A DNA stretch of 35,227 nucleotides from Actibacterium sp. (GCA_016278285.1 JADQCD010000234.1:1-35227); one strand, 5' to 3'; positions 16,737 through 25,450 are shown, counted from the stretch's first letter. Notes: generated by a model from the sequence alone, not told the origin. Numbers and translations are program-made.

Positions 16737-17651
16737 TCAAAGAGTCTCCGGTGCCCGGCCGGAGCCGGTGTGGCGTGGATCCAGAACATCCCTGACGGCG
16801 TCGCCCAGAACATTGAAGGCGAGCATCAGCAGGACAAGGGCCGCGGCAGGGCATATCACCAGCCAAGGCGCGACGGTGATGAAATCGCGGGCCTTCGACA
16901 GCATGTTCCCCCAATCCGCCTGAGGGGGGCTGACCCCCAGCCCGAGAAAGGACAGGGAAGCATAGGCAAGCTGGGCCGTCGACATGCTGAGCGCCGCCAG
17001 GACGATCACGGGCGGCAACACGTTTGGCAGCATGTGCCGCACGAGGATTACCGGCGTGCCGACCCCGGCAAGACGGGCGGCATCGAAGTATTCATGGCTT
17101 TTGACACTTAGCGCGGTCGCGCGTGCCATTCGCGCAAAGCGCGGCGAATAGACGATGGCGATCGCAAGGGATGCATTGACCAGGCCGGGCCCCAGAACCG
17201 CGACCATGATGATGGCAAGCAGAAGCGTCGGAAACGCGAACAGGATGTCCTGGCTTCGGTTGAGAATGGAGTCGACGATACCACCGAAGTACCCGGCGAT
17301 GATCCCGATAACGACGCCGACGGCCATGCCCACCGATACAGAGATGAAAGCGACGCCGATCGCGATGCGGGATCCGTCGATCACACGGCTAAGCGTGTCA
17401 CGCCCCAGAACGTCGGTGCCGAACCAATGGGCCTCCGAGGGGGGCGAAAGAAGCGCCTTCATGTCGCTGGCATTCGGATCATACGGTGCGACCCAGTGTC
17501 CGAAGAGCGCCAGGAAGATGAAAAACGCCAGAACGGCAAGGCCGAATGCGCCGCCCTTGTGCCGAAACAGATCGCGCAGGAACGGAACGCGCGGAAGACG
17601 GAACCGCGCCGGGGCCTTGGAAACGACACCAATGTCGGGGCTTGTATTCAT
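16737..17651 (-). CDS. Peptide-type ABC transporter permease (DppC/OppC family)
   Basis: An inner-membrane permease of 304 residues and the second of the pair. It has an N-terminal membrane helix (GLAVLAFFIFLALFGHW), a periplasmic loop with HWFGTDVLGRDTLSR, typical of DppC/OppC, and then about five more helices. The EAA-type coupling loop is DAARLAGVGTP. Its ATG sits one base after the dppB stop (TGACATG), which shows tight coupling. It would form the import channel with the adjacent DppB-like permease. The substrate is not readable from the permease. Confidence 0.94.
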   Translation of the reverse strand: MNTSPDIGVVSKAPARFRLPRVPFLRDLFRHKGGAFGLAVLAFFIFLALFGHWVAPYDPNASDMKALLSPPSEAHWFGTDVLGRDTLSRVIDGSRIAIGVAFISVSVGMAVGVVIGIIAGYFGGIVDSILNRSQDILFAFPTLLLAIIMVAVLGPGLVNASLAIAIVYSPRFARMARATALSVKSHEYFDAARLAGVGTPVILVRHMLPNVLPPVIVLAALSMSTAQLAYASLSFLGLGVSPPQADWGNMLSKARDFITVAPWLVICPAAALVLLMLAFNVLGDAVRDVLDPRHTGSGRAPETL

Positions 17652-17652
17652 G

Positions 17653-18594
17653 TCAACGTTGCCTCGGGTCGAGCAGGGGATACAGTAGATCGACGATCAC
17701 GTTTATCGCAACGAATGCGAAGGCGAAGACCAGTGCCGTGGCTGTCACCATCGGGTAGTCGCGGGTGTTTATCGCGTCGAGCATCCCGCGCCCGAGGCCG
17801 GGCAGGCTGAAGATCTGTTCAACCACGATCAGCCCGCCCAGCAGAATGCCGAACTGAAAGCCGATGAACGTGACGATCGGCGGCAGGGCGCTGCGCAGGG
17901 CGTGGAGATATTCAACCCGCCTTTCGCGAACGCCGCCGGCGCGCGCCGTCGTGATGAACGGCTCATGCAGGACTTCCAGCATGGCCCCGCGCACCATCTG
18001 CATCGTCATCGCGGTGATCGGAAAGGCGATCGTGAGAAGCGGCATGATCATCGAGCGGATGTGCAGCATCGGATCTTCCGACCATGGGACATAGGACACC
18101 TGGAACATCCCCGGGAAATACCGTGACCCGACCAGCAGAAGCAGAATGCCGATGACGAAGATCGGCACCGAGAACGTGAACAGAAGAATGCCGCGCACGA
18201 TGAAATCGAGGCGGCGATTGGCGTGCACCGCGGCCAGGATTCCGGCCGGCAGACCCAGAATGGTCGAGAAAACCAGTGTCAGGGTTGCCAGTTCCAGTGA
18301 AACGGGAATCTGCTGTGCCAGGTCCGACGCAATTGCACGGCCCGTGATCGGCGAGGTGCCGAAATCCCCGGTCAGCGCGTTGCCCAGCCACGACACATAG
18401 CGGACGGGAAGCGGTCGATCGAGCCCCAGGCGGCGGCGCACTTCGGCAAACTGCTCGTCGGTGGCGCCTTCCTGCCCGACGATCACGCTGGTCAGATCGC
18501 CGGGGATCAGACTGCCCATTGCGAAGACAAGCGCCGAGACGGCGAGCAGGACGAAGACGGCCCCCATCAGCCGCTTCAGGATGAGCCTTGCCAT
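17653..18594 (-). CDS. Peptide-type ABC transporter permease (DppB/OppB family)
   Basis: An inner-membrane permease of 313 residues starting at the ATG at 18594 (MARLILKRLMGAVFVLLAVS). The 60 extra residues in the track belong to the overlapping upstream gene. The protein has the DppB layout: a first helix, a periplasmic segment with RRRLGLDRPLPVRYVSWLG and GDFGTS, and then five helices. The EAA loop region includes ARAGGVRERRVEYLHALR. Its start codon shares one base with the dppF stop (TAATG), and its stop is one base before dppC, so the three are coupled. It pairs with the DppC-like subunit to form the channel. Confidence 0.95.
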   Translation of the reverse strand: MARLILKRLMGAVFVLLAVSALVFAMGSLIPGDLTSVIVGQEGATDEQFAEVRRRLGLDRPLPVRYVSWLGNALTGDFGTSPITGRAIASDLAQQIPVSLELATLTLVFSTILGLPAGILAAVHANRRLDFIVRGILLFTFSVPIFVIGILLLLVGSRYFPGMFQVSYVPWSEDPMLHIRSMIMPLLTIAFPITAMTMQMVRGAMLEVLHEPFITTARAGGVRERRVEYLHALRSALPPIVTFIGFQFGILLGGLIVVEQIFSLPGLGRGMLDAINTRDYPMVTATALVFAFAFVAINVIVDLLYPLLDPRQR

Positions 18595-19625
18595 TACGCG
18601 GTCTCCGTTGCGTTTGCGCCCGTGCCCCGTGGACCGGGGACAGCCTCGGTTATCGTCGGTGTCCTTTCGGGGAAATGGCAGGCAACCATATGTGCATTCC
18701 CGATCTTGCGCAGCTGCGGCTTTTCGCGGGCGCAGATGTCGACCGCCAGCGGACAGCGGGTATGGAAACGGCACCCGGATGGCGGGTCGAGCGGGCTTGG
18801 CACATCCCCCTTCAGCAGGACATGCGGCCTGTTTCTTTCCCTCTTGGGGTCGGCGACCAATGTGGCCGACCGCAGCGAAACCGAATACGGGTGCAACGGC
18901 TGGCGCGAAAACTCTTCGACCGTTGTCGCCTCGACCACTTCGCCCAGATACATCACGACGATTCGGTGGCTGATCATTTGAACCGCTGCCAGGTCGTGAC
19001 TGATGAAGAGATAAGACGTTCCCATTTCCTGTTGCAGGTCCAGCAGGAGATTCAGGATCTGCGCCTGCAAGGAGATATCCAGAGAGGCGATCGATTCGTC
19101 ATGAACCACGAGGCTCGGGTTCGATATAAGGGCGCGGGCGATCGAGGCGCGTTGCTGCTGTCCGCCGGACAGCTGGTGCGGACGGCGCGCCGCAAAATCC
19201 GGATTGAGGCCGACCCGCTCCAGCATCGCGGCCACGGCCTGACGGGTTTTGCTCCCATCCCTGGCCCGCAGTGGTTCGGCAACACTCGCGCCGACAGATC
19301 GTCGCGGGTTCATCGAGCCCGAGGGGTTCTGAAAGACCATCTGAAAGGACGCGCGCCGCGTGCGGCCTGCCTTGCCCGGCGCCCAGATATCGCCGCCCTC
19401 GGTCAGAATCCGACCGTCGGTCGGACGTTCCAGCCCGACCACCATCCGCGCCAGAGTGGACTTTCCACAACCGGATTCGCCCACGATACCCAGCGTTTCA
19501 CCGTGGGCCAGATGAAGCGACACGCCATCCACCGCACGCAGCCTGGCTTTTTCGCCGCGCGACTCGACCTGGAATTCCTTCCTTACGCCCTCGACTTCGA
19601 GGAGCGGCCTGTTCTCAGACGGCAT
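18594..19625 (-). CDS. Peptide-type ABC transporter ATP-binding protein (DppF/OppF family)
   Basis: An ATPase subunit of 343 residues. The preferred start is the ATG at 19625 (MPSENRPLLEVEGVRKEF), overlapping the end of the dppD gene by 11 bases. Walker A is GESGCGKST, the signature is QLSGGQQQRASIARAL and Walker B is SLVVHDESIASLD. Asp-Glu is kept, but the usual DEP/DEA has Ser in the third position. The C-terminal oligopeptide-HPY extension has CRFHTRCPLAVDIC, a cysteine cluster typical of this subfamily. It energises import by the adjacent permeases together with the DppD-like subunit. Confidence 0.95.
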   Translation of the reverse strand: MPSENRPLLEVEGVRKEFQVESRGEKARLRAVDGVSLHLAHGETLGIVGESGCGKSTLARMVVGLERPTDGRILTEGGDIWAPGKAGRTRRASFQMVFQNPSGSMNPRRSVGASVAEPLRARDGSKTRQAVAAMLERVGLNPDFAARRPHQLSGGQQQRASIARALISNPSLVVHDESIASLDISLQAQILNLLLDLQQEMGTSYLFISHDLAAVQMISHRIVVMYLGEVVEATTVEEFSRQPLHPYSVSLRSATLVADPKRERNRPHVLLKGDVPSPLDPPSGCRFHTRCPLAVDICAREKPQLRKIGNAHMVACHFPERTPTITEAVPGPRGTGANATETA

Positions 19626-20685
19626 TCGCGGTCTCCGATCTGTTCCCGGCCGTGTCGAATGCCTCTCCGGCCTGCGCGGGCCAGCAGCGTGACTTGTGGC
19701 CGTTGCCGATTTCCAGCAGATCGGGATGTGTGGCGCATCTTTCGTCGGCAAAGGCGCAGCGGGGGCGGAAACGGCACCCGGTCTGGGGTTGGCTCATGTC
19801 GGGCGGCTCACCCGGCAATGTCGGCATCTTTTCGCGGGGCCGCGCCCCGTCGGGAACCGACCGCAACAGCCCGCGGGTATAGGGGTGCCGCGCATTCTCG
19901 AAAATCTCGTCGACCGGGGCCTCTTCGACGATCTCCCCGGCATACATCACTGCCACGCGATCGCACATGCGCGCGATGACCCCCATGTTGTGCGTAATGA
20001 GCAGAAGCGCCGCGCCCTTGTCGCGCGTCAGGTTCTTCATGAGTTCGAGAACCTGGGCCTGGATCGTCACGTCCAGCGCGGTGGTCGGCTCATCCGCGAT
20101 GAGGAGTTGCGGCTCGTTTATCAGCCCCATGGCGATCACCACGCGCTGTCGCATTCCGCCTGACATCTGATGCGGAAAGGACCTTGCCTGGCGATGCGGA
20201 TCCGGCATGCCGACGTCGCGAAGCGCGTTCTCTATGATCTTCTCGCGACCATGCGACCGGCCATGGGCCTTCAGGGCCTCCCCCATCTGCCAGCCGATGG
20301 AAAAGACGGGGTTGAGCGCGGTCATCGGATTCTGGAACACCATGCCGTATTCGGTGCCACGACGTTTTCGGATGTCGTCCTGGGAAAGCGGCAGGATGTC
20401 GACGCCGTTCAGTACGACCCGGCCACCTTCGATATGTCCGGGCCGTCCGACCAGGCGAAGAAGCGACATGGCCGTCGCACTTTTCCCCGAGCCGGATTCG
20501 CCGACCAGGCCGAGCGTCTCGCCGCGGCGGACGGAAAACGAAACATGATCGACCGCAATCAGCCCCTTTCCGGGGGGGCCGAAACGCGTGACCAGATCTT
20601 CCACTCTCAGAACGGGTATGTCCGACAATTGATCAGTTCCATCACAGGCAAGGGTTTCGGGCCGAATGGCGGCGGCCCGCCGCAT
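19615..20685 (-). CDS. Peptide-type ABC transporter ATP-binding protein (DppD/OppD family)
   Basis: An ATPase subunit of up to 356 residues. Walker A is GESGSGKSA (Lys68), the signature is QMSGGMRQRVVIAMGL and Walker B is QLLIADEPTTALD. The C-terminal cysteine cluster CRFRPRCAFADERC is standard for the subfamily. The start is not well defined: the ATG at 20685 has no clear ribosome site, and a TTG a little downstream (before the SDIPVLRVEDL segment) is an alternative that would remove about 19 residues. It lies 27 bases after the binding-protein gene. Together with the DppF-like subunit it forms an ATPase heterodimer. Confidence 0.93.
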   Translation of the reverse strand: MRRAAAIRPETLACDGTDQLSDIPVLRVEDLVTRFGPPGKGLIAVDHVSFSVRRGETLGLVGESGSGKSATAMSLLRLVGRPGHIEGGRVVLNGVDILPLSQDDIRKRRGTEYGMVFQNPMTALNPVFSIGWQMGEALKAHGRSHGREKIIENALRDVGMPDPHRQARSFPHQMSGGMRQRVVIAMGLINEPQLLIADEPTTALDVTIQAQVLELMKNLTRDKGAALLLITHNMGVIARMCDRVAVMYAGEIVEEAPVDEIFENARHPYTRGLLRSVPDGARPREKMPTLPGEPPDMSQPQTGCRFRPRCAFADERCATHPDLLEIGNGHKSRCWPAQAGEAFDTAGNRSETANAV

Positions 20686-20712
20686 GAACGGCAGGCCGAC
20701 TTTCAGTCGGAC

Positions 20713-22230
20713 TCAATCCAGCGCGACGTCTGCAAGGAAGGTCCGCGAAAGAATTGCGGTCGGGTTGACCGAATCCTCTGCGACAGCGTCCGAGAATGCG
20801 ACCCAGGCATTTCGCGATGCGACAGTGATGTCGGGAAATACCAGGTCGTCCTGCATGCGCTCCAGGTCGGCCAGGTTCGACGTGTAGTCTGCCGCCGGGC
20901 CCGTTTGCGCCTTTTCGATCAGGGCCTGCATTTCGGGCGGGGTCGGGCCCTGCCGGCCAGGGCGAGGCATCAGGTAGAACAGAGGGTCCGCCTGATACGC
21001 ATATTCATTCGTCATGATGTCGTAATTGGCGTTGTTCTGCTTGTCGAGCCATACGGCGGTCTGGTTGGCCTCGATGGTCACCCGGATTCCGGCCTCTGCC
21101 ATGTTCTGCTTGATGATGGCGGCAAACCGGTCCAGATAGCTGGCATAACCTGCCAGATGGTTGAGCGTGATGTCGACACCATCCGGATAGCCGGCCTTGG
21201 CCAACAGTTCCTTGGCCTTTTCGATATCCTGATGCTGGTATTTCAGCTCCGAGGGATCAGACCCCCAGGCATAGGCCGGAGGAACCGGCGCGCTCGGGGT
21301 GGCTTCGCCAAGAAACGCGCCGGAAACCACGTCTTCGCGGCTAAGCGCCAGCGACATTGCCCGGCGGAAATCCACATTGCTGAAAGGCTCCTTGTTGGTG
21401 TTGATGTTGATCCGCACCGTGTTCGTGGAGGCAACCGCTTTGGTCGAGATATTATCCATCCGCGAAAGTTGCAGCATGCTTTCCGAGCTGGGGAACATCA
21501 GGTCGATCTGCCCCGAGACGAGCCCGGCAATCTGGGCCGATTGCTCCGGCATGTAGCGGATAGTCATGTTTTCGACTTCCGCAGCCTCCTCGGCGTTCCA
21601 ATAGTTCTCGTTGCGTTTCAGGACCAGTTCCTGGTTCGGCACGTAAGAGACCATTTCGAACGGTCCGGTACCCATCATCGACGTCTTCGGGTCATTGTTT
21701 TCGAGCCATTCCTTGCTCATCACGGCCGATCCGACGACGAACGGGTTTCCGAGGTTCAGAAGGAACCCGGCGTCCGGGCTGGACAGGGTGAACCGCACCT
21801 TGCCGTTTTCGGTCGCCTCGACAGTTTCAACCGACTTGAAGCGGTCCTGTGCATAGGGCAGGCCATCCGCTTTCAGGCGCGTGAAGGATGCCACGACATC
21901 CTCTGCCGCAACCGGCGTTCCGTCGGAAAACTTGACGCCTTCGCGCAAGGTGAATTCGTATGTCAGCCCGTCGTCGCTTGCCGTCCAGCTCGTTGCAAGC
22001 ATCGGCTTGAGCGTCCCGTCGAGCTCGGCCCGCAGAAGACCCTCATATACCAGTTGCCACATGTACCATGTGCGGATCTGGGATGACTGGATCGGGTCGA
22101 AGGTTTGCGGCGGGACGTCCTCGGCGACGACCAATGTGTCCGCTTCCTGTGCCAATGCCGATGTTGGACCCGCGAACAGGAGCGCGCCGGCCAGGACGCT
22201 GCCCAACAGATCACGATAGTTCAGCTTCAT
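20713..22230 (-). CDS. Family 5 extracellular solute-binding protein of ABC importer
   Basis: A periplasmic substrate-binding protein of 505 residues, first of the five transporter genes. The signal peptide is MKLNYRDLLGSVLAGALLFAG with cleavage likely after SALA. Family 5 landmarks are DVPPQTFDPIQSSQ, the VYEGLLRAELDG segment, EFTLREGVKFSDGTPV and MMGTGPFEMVSY. The length is typical. Family 5 proteins bind dipeptides and oligopeptides but also nickel, opines and glycosylated compounds, so the ligand is open. The next genes encode D-acid and D-amino-acid enzymes, which hints at an acylated or peptide-like D-compound. AGGA sits very close to the ATG. Confidence 0.94.
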   Translation of the reverse strand: MKLNYRDLLGSVLAGALLFAGPTSALAQEADTLVVAEDVPPQTFDPIQSSQIRTWYMWQLVYEGLLRAELDGTLKPMLATSWTASDDGLTYEFTLREGVKFSDGTPVAAEDVVASFTRLKADGLPYAQDRFKSVETVEATENGKVRFTLSSPDAGFLLNLGNPFVVGSAVMSKEWLENNDPKTSMMGTGPFEMVSYVPNQELVLKRNENYWNAEEAAEVENMTIRYMPEQSAQIAGLVSGQIDLMFPSSESMLQLSRMDNISTKAVASTNTVRININTNKEPFSNVDFRRAMSLALSREDVVSGAFLGEATPSAPVPPAYAWGSDPSELKYQHQDIEKAKELLAKAGYPDGVDITLNHLAGYASYLDRFAAIIKQNMAEAGIRVTIEANQTAVWLDKQNNANYDIMTNEYAYQADPLFYLMPRPGRQGPTPPEMQALIEKAQTGPAADYTSNLADLERMQDDLVFPDITVASRNAWVAFSDAVAEDSVNPTAILSRTFLADVALD

Positions 22231-22275
22231 TTTCCTAATCCCTGTTGTTGTTTCTGATCGAGGCGCGACACTGCG

Positions 22276-22306
22276 CCGATGCGGTGCTGCAACCTGTGCG
22301 CATCGG
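22276..22306. other. 8-bp inverted repeat between aldehyde dehydrogenase and binding-protein genes
   Basis: CCGATGCG and CGCATCGG form a perfect 8-bp inverted repeat around a 15-base loop, in the 179-base gap ahead of the binding-protein gene. It could be a transcript-processing hairpin that sets different dosage for the binding protein, or a partial terminator. No T tract follows on either strand. Confidence 0.4.
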
Positions 22307-22409
22307 AGAACACGCCTTGTTCGCAGCGATCGCCTGCTCGGGGCCGGGCTGTTGCCGGCGCCCTGAATTCGAATGATCGGCGTGCATTTCCGGTTGACTC
22401 CGCCATGGC

Positions 22410-23867
22410 TCAGAAACCTTCGACCGGCACGGTCACTGTGGCGATCTCTGTCATGGCCTCGAGCGTGTGGCGCCCGCCGATTCGCCCCACGCCACTTTGC
22501 GTGCGACTGCCGCCCCCGAACGGAACATGAAGCTCCCAGAAATTGCTGCGCTCGTTGATATTGACGATACCGGCCCGAAGCTGGACAGCCATGGACATCG
22601 CCTTGCCCACGTCGTGGGAAAAGATGCCCATGCTCAGGCCATAATCGGTATCCTTGGCAACGCTCATCAGGGCCTCGTCGTCCTCCAGCGACAGGATTGG
22701 AACAACCGGGCCGAACGTCTCGTAACGTGCGATGTCCATGTCCGGTGTGATCCCGGACAGGACCGTGGGCTCGAAGAACAGCTCGCTGCCCAGGTCGGGG
22801 CGGCTCTTGCCGCCGGTGAGGCAGCGCGCCCCGGCCCGGATCGCATCCTCGACATGTGCGCGGGTCTTTTCGAGCACACCCTGATTGTTGAGCGGCCCCA
22901 TGGTGACACCCTGATGCAGGGGATTGCCCAGGACATGGGCCTCGGCCTTTTCCCGGACCCGCTCGGCCAGGGCTTCTGCGATACGCCTGTCGGCGAGAAC
23001 GCGCCCCGTCGCGGCGCAGATCTGCCCGGCATTGGCAAAGGCGCCGACCGCGGCCGCTTCCGCCGCTTTTTCGATATCCGCATCCGCGCGCACGATCAGG
23101 GGGCCGTTGCCGCCAAGTTCCAGAAGCAGCGGCTTGCCGGCGCCGCGCTCCGCGATCCGGCGCCCGGTCGCCGCGCTGCCGGTAAACCCGATCGCGGCCG
23201 TGCCCGGGTTGGAAACGATTTCGTCGCCAACGACCGCCCCCTCGCCCAGAACCAGATTGACAACGCCGTCAGGCAGGCCGGCCTCGGCAAGAACCGCCAT
23301 GAACTCGACCGCGATCAGCGAGGTGGACGGCGCAGGAACCCAGACCACCGCATTACCCGTTGCGATCGCCGGCGCCAGATATTCCACCGGAATGTTGACC
23401 GGAAAATTCCACGGGGTGATTACCGCATAGACTCCGCGCGGGCGGCGGTGCGTCACGACCAGGCGCCCGCGCGTTTCCGTCGGGATCGTCTCTCCGGTCA
23501 TGTATTTCCCGAGATCCGCCGCCAGCCTGAATCCATCGGCGGCCTTGCCGATTTCTCCGGCAGCCTGTGCGAGCGGTTTTCCCTGATCCACGCAAAGTAT
23601 GTACGCCAGGTGTTCCGAGGATGCGTCGATTGCATCAGCCAGTTTTCGACACATCTCCGCACGGCGCCAGGCGCCGGCGGCGTCCCAGGCGGGTTGCGCG
23701 TCCGCGGCGGCCGAGATCGCCCGCTGCGCCGTCTTGCGCGGGCTGTTTGGCACCTGCGCCAGAACCTCACCGGTCGCGGGGTTGATCACGGGCATCCAAT
23801 CGGCGGCATCGCATTCCCATGCACCACCAATGAAATTTCCCGGGGGGCGGCTCAAAAAATCCTTCAT
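22410..23867 (-). CDS. NAD(P)-dependent aldehyde dehydrogenase
   Basis: A cytoplasmic aldehyde dehydrogenase of 485 residues that oxidises an aldehyde to the acid. The start chosen is the ATG at 23867 (MKDFLSRPPGNFIGG), which has AGGAG eight bases upstream; the track start lies 16 residues earlier without such a site. Catalytic residues are Asn154 (TPWNFPVNIP), Glu250 (LLLELGGNGP) and Cys284 (GQICAATGRV). The coenzyme loop GFTGSAATGRRI is present. It resembles the lactaldehyde/succinate-semialdehyde group, but the substrate is not fixed. It opens the minus-strand operon ahead of the ABC importer. It would suit oxidising an aldehyde released by the DapA-like lyase or the D-threonine-aldolase-like enzyme, which is inference. 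Confidence 0.93.
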   Translation of the reverse strand: MKDFLSRPPGNFIGGAWECDAADWMPVINPATGEVLAQVPNSPRKTAQRAISAAADAQPAWDAAGAWRRAEMCRKLADAIDASSEHLAYILCVDQGKPLAQAAGEIGKAADGFRLAADLGKYMTGETIPTETRGRLVVTHRRPRGVYAVITPWNFPVNIPVEYLAPAIATGNAVVWVPAPSTSLIAVEFMAVLAEAGLPDGVVNLVLGEGAVVGDEIVSNPGTAAIGFTGSAATGRRIAERGAGKPLLLELGGNGPLIVRADADIEKAAEAAAVGAFANAGQICAATGRVLADRRIAEALAERVREKAEAHVLGNPLHQGVTMGPLNNQGVLEKTRAHVEDAIRAGARCLTGGKSRPDLGSELFFEPTVLSGITPDMDIARYETFGPVVPILSLEDDEALMSVAKDTDYGLSMGIFSHDVGKAMSMAVQLRAGIVNINERSNFWELHVPFGGGSRTQSGVGRIGGRHTLEAMTEIATVTVPVEGF

Positions 23868-24059
23868 GGCGCGGTTCTCCTGATTGCCGCAGATCACACC
23901 GCGCCGCCGCTGCAATCATGCGTCATCGGGGCGCCGGAACTTCCTTTTACGGATTGAAGACGACTCAGCATGGCGTTTCCGATGCCCGTCTCCTGGGTCG
24001 GCGCGATTCCAACCCTTCCAGAAACGCTACCATGACGCCTGACGCATGGTCAAAATTTT

Positions 24060-24075
24060 TTTAACTTTTATATCA
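24060..24075 (+). promoter_or_regulatory. Candidate operator copy 1 (TTTAACTTTNNTATCA)
   Basis: TTTAACTTTTATATCA sits in an AT-rich island upstream of the aldehyde dehydrogenase operon. It matches 14 of 16 bases with the reverse strand of 25115-25130, in front of the RpiR-family regulator gene. Such a match in otherwise GC-rich DNA suggests a binding site for the local regulator. It is in the opposite orientation to the gene it precedes, which argues for an operator rather than a core promoter. Confidence 0.5.
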
Positions 24076-24101
24076 TTTATTGAGCGATCCGCTTGATAAT
24101 G

Positions 24102-24117
24102 ATTTGCGTGTGCAAAT
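24102..24117. promoter_or_regulatory. Perfect inverted repeat ATTTGC-GTGT-GCAAAT
   Basis: ATTTGCGTGTGCAAAT is a 6-bp perfect inverted repeat with a four-base spacer. It lies 25 bases after the regulator stop codon and about 235 bases before the aldehyde dehydrogenase start. It may be an operator or a short stem at the regulator transcript end. There is no T tract to support a terminator. Confidence 0.35.
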
Positions 24118-24141
24118 TCCAGACCCTGCGTGACAGTGCCC

Positions 24142-25077
24142 TCAATCGCAAAGAGGGCGCGTCACGTCTTCGTCAAAATTCGAGACGAACTGCTGCTTCA
24201 GCCTGCGCAGTTTCTCCATTGCGTGATCGCGCGAACGGATCGCCGCCCCGAAGGCGAGAAGGTCGATCACCGCAAGATAGGAATATCGCATCGACGTCGG
24301 TCCGAGCACATCCCCGTCATTGCGCAGCACCGAAATCCCCAGCGCCAAATCCACGGCCTTGGCAAGCGGGCTGCCCTCCTGGGTCATGGCGATCGTTCTG
24401 GCGCCGTAGTTTCGCGCGATGCGCGCCGCAGTCACAAGCTCGTCGTTGACCCCGCCAAGCGAAAAGCAGAGCACCACGTCACCGCGGTCGAGTGACGCAG
24501 CCAACATTGCCTGCATCACGCCATCCCGGCACGGCACGACACGCACGCCAAGCCGGAAAAAGCGGTTCTGAACCTCCTCGACAAGCCAGCTCGACACGCC
24601 CCCGCTGCCGAAGGCATAAAGCGTTCCGCCACCCAGTATGTCATCGATTGCGCGCTCAAGCTTCTCGTCGGGGATGCGCACCGCCTCCGCGATCGCGCCA
24701 TGCGCCCGCATCGAGACCTGTTCGCGCACATTTTCAAGCGTTTGAGGCGGGTCCGGGGGCTCCAGATAGCGCGGCCCGACCCGCATCGCGCCCATCACCT
24801 GCAGCTTGAGGTCACGCAGTCCGCCACAGCCGGCAAACCGGCAAAAGCGGATGATCGTCGGCGCCGACACGCCGATCCAGTCGCAAAGATCCCTCACCGG
24901 CTTTTCGACAAACAGCCGCGGATAGCCAAGCACCGCTTGCGCGATCTTGTGTTGTGATCGCGACATCTCGGGTTCGAGGTCGCGGATCCGGGCAAGAATG
25001 TCGCCGGTTGCACCATCGCTTGGAATATCCTGCTCCGGGTCGCCCTCGGGTGTCGATTCAGAGGTCAATTCTTTCAT
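24142..25077 (-). CDS. RpiR/MurR family transcriptional regulator (HTH_6 plus SIS)
   Basis: A cytoplasmic DNA-binding regulator of up to 311 residues. An acidic, poorly conserved N-terminus is followed by the RpiR-type helix-turn-helix (about 30-105: EMSRSQHKIAQAVLGYP, GVSAPTIIRFCRFAGCGGL). A SIS domain follows (about 130-270), including GTLYAFGSGGVSSWLVEE and DVVLCFSLGGVNDELV. SIS domains of this family often bind phosphorylated sugars, but many RpiR members in amino-acid or peptide loci have other ligands. It lies between the two arms of the catabolic locus and probably controls both. The track ATG at 25077 has only a partial ribosome site (GGA), so the exact start is uncertain. The shared TTTAACTTTNNTATCA motif precedes it and is a candidate autoregulatory operator. 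Confidence 0.92.
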   Translation of the reverse strand: MKELTSESTPEGDPEQDIPSDGATGDILARIRDLEPEMSRSQHKIAQAVLGYPRLFVEKPVRDLCDWIGVSAPTIIRFCRFAGCGGLRDLKLQVMGAMRVGPRYLEPPDPPQTLENVREQVSMRAHGAIAEAVRIPDEKLERAIDDILGGGTLYAFGSGGVSSWLVEEVQNRFFRLGVRVVPCRDGVMQAMLAASLDRGDVVLCFSLGGVNDELVTAARIARNYGARTIAMTQEGSPLAKAVDLALGISVLRNDGDVLGPTSMRYSYLAVIDLLAFGAAIRSRDHAMEKLRRLKQQFVSNFDEDVTRPLCD

Positions 25078-25109
25078 CCCTGTCCGTCATTGCCTTTTAA
25101 TTGTAAATC

Positions 25110-25130
25110 ACTTTTGATACGAAAGTTAAA
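25110..25130 (-). promoter_or_regulatory. Candidate operator copy 2 and promoter of the RpiR-family gene
   Basis: On the minus strand TTTAACTTTCGTATCA (25115-25130) repeats the motif found at 24060. It overlaps an inverted repeat ACTTT-N7-AAAGT (25110-25126). Further along the same strand is TACAAT, a good -10 match, 18 bases after TTAACT, so a promoter for the regulator gene may overlap the operator. This layout fits autorepression. All of this is read by eye. Confidence 0.5.
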
Positions 25131-25338
25131 TATAGATGATCGTGATTCGCCGAAAACCCTATGCGCGCCGGTGCGGGGGCCCGGCGCCCATCCGCGGGAA
25201 ACTTGGTGCGAACGATCGTATATCGATTGACCATGGGGAGGTTGCCTGGCGCGCGCCCCGCATCCAGGCAGGGAGGAAGCGGCGCCAGCAACGCCCGTGA
25301 AAAATAATGGCTTCGATTGTATCGATCCTGTGTCCTCC

Positions 25339-25450
25339 CCTGCCGTGTCCCGGCGCTGTGCGTGCCACGAGCCTTCCGGTCACGGTTGGCGCGATCGGCG
25401 GAAACGCCGCGCCGTTTCCGGCCGATCATACGCGACCGGGACACGGCAGG
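25339..25450. repeat. Nested inverted repeat (15-bp perfect arms plus inner 14-bp hairpin)
   Basis: CCTGCCGTGTCCCGG (25339-25353) is repeated perfectly in inverted form as CCGGGACACGGCAGG (25436-25450). Inside lies a second stem: GATCGGCGGAAACG (25393-25406) pairs with CGTTTCCGGCCGATC (25413-25427) with one bulged base and a six-base loop. The whole could fold as a branched RNA structure or be a small MITE-like element with 15-bp terminal repeats. No target-site duplication or T tract was seen. The function is unknown. Confidence 0.65.

Noticed and set aside
20170-22086. 638-residue plus-strand ORF across dppD and the binding-protein gene
   Set aside because: It spans two well-supported minus-strand genes and has no domain signature.
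22467-23957. 496-residue plus-strand ORF inside the aldehyde dehydrogenase gene
   Set aside because: Antisense to an enzyme with intact catalytic residues.
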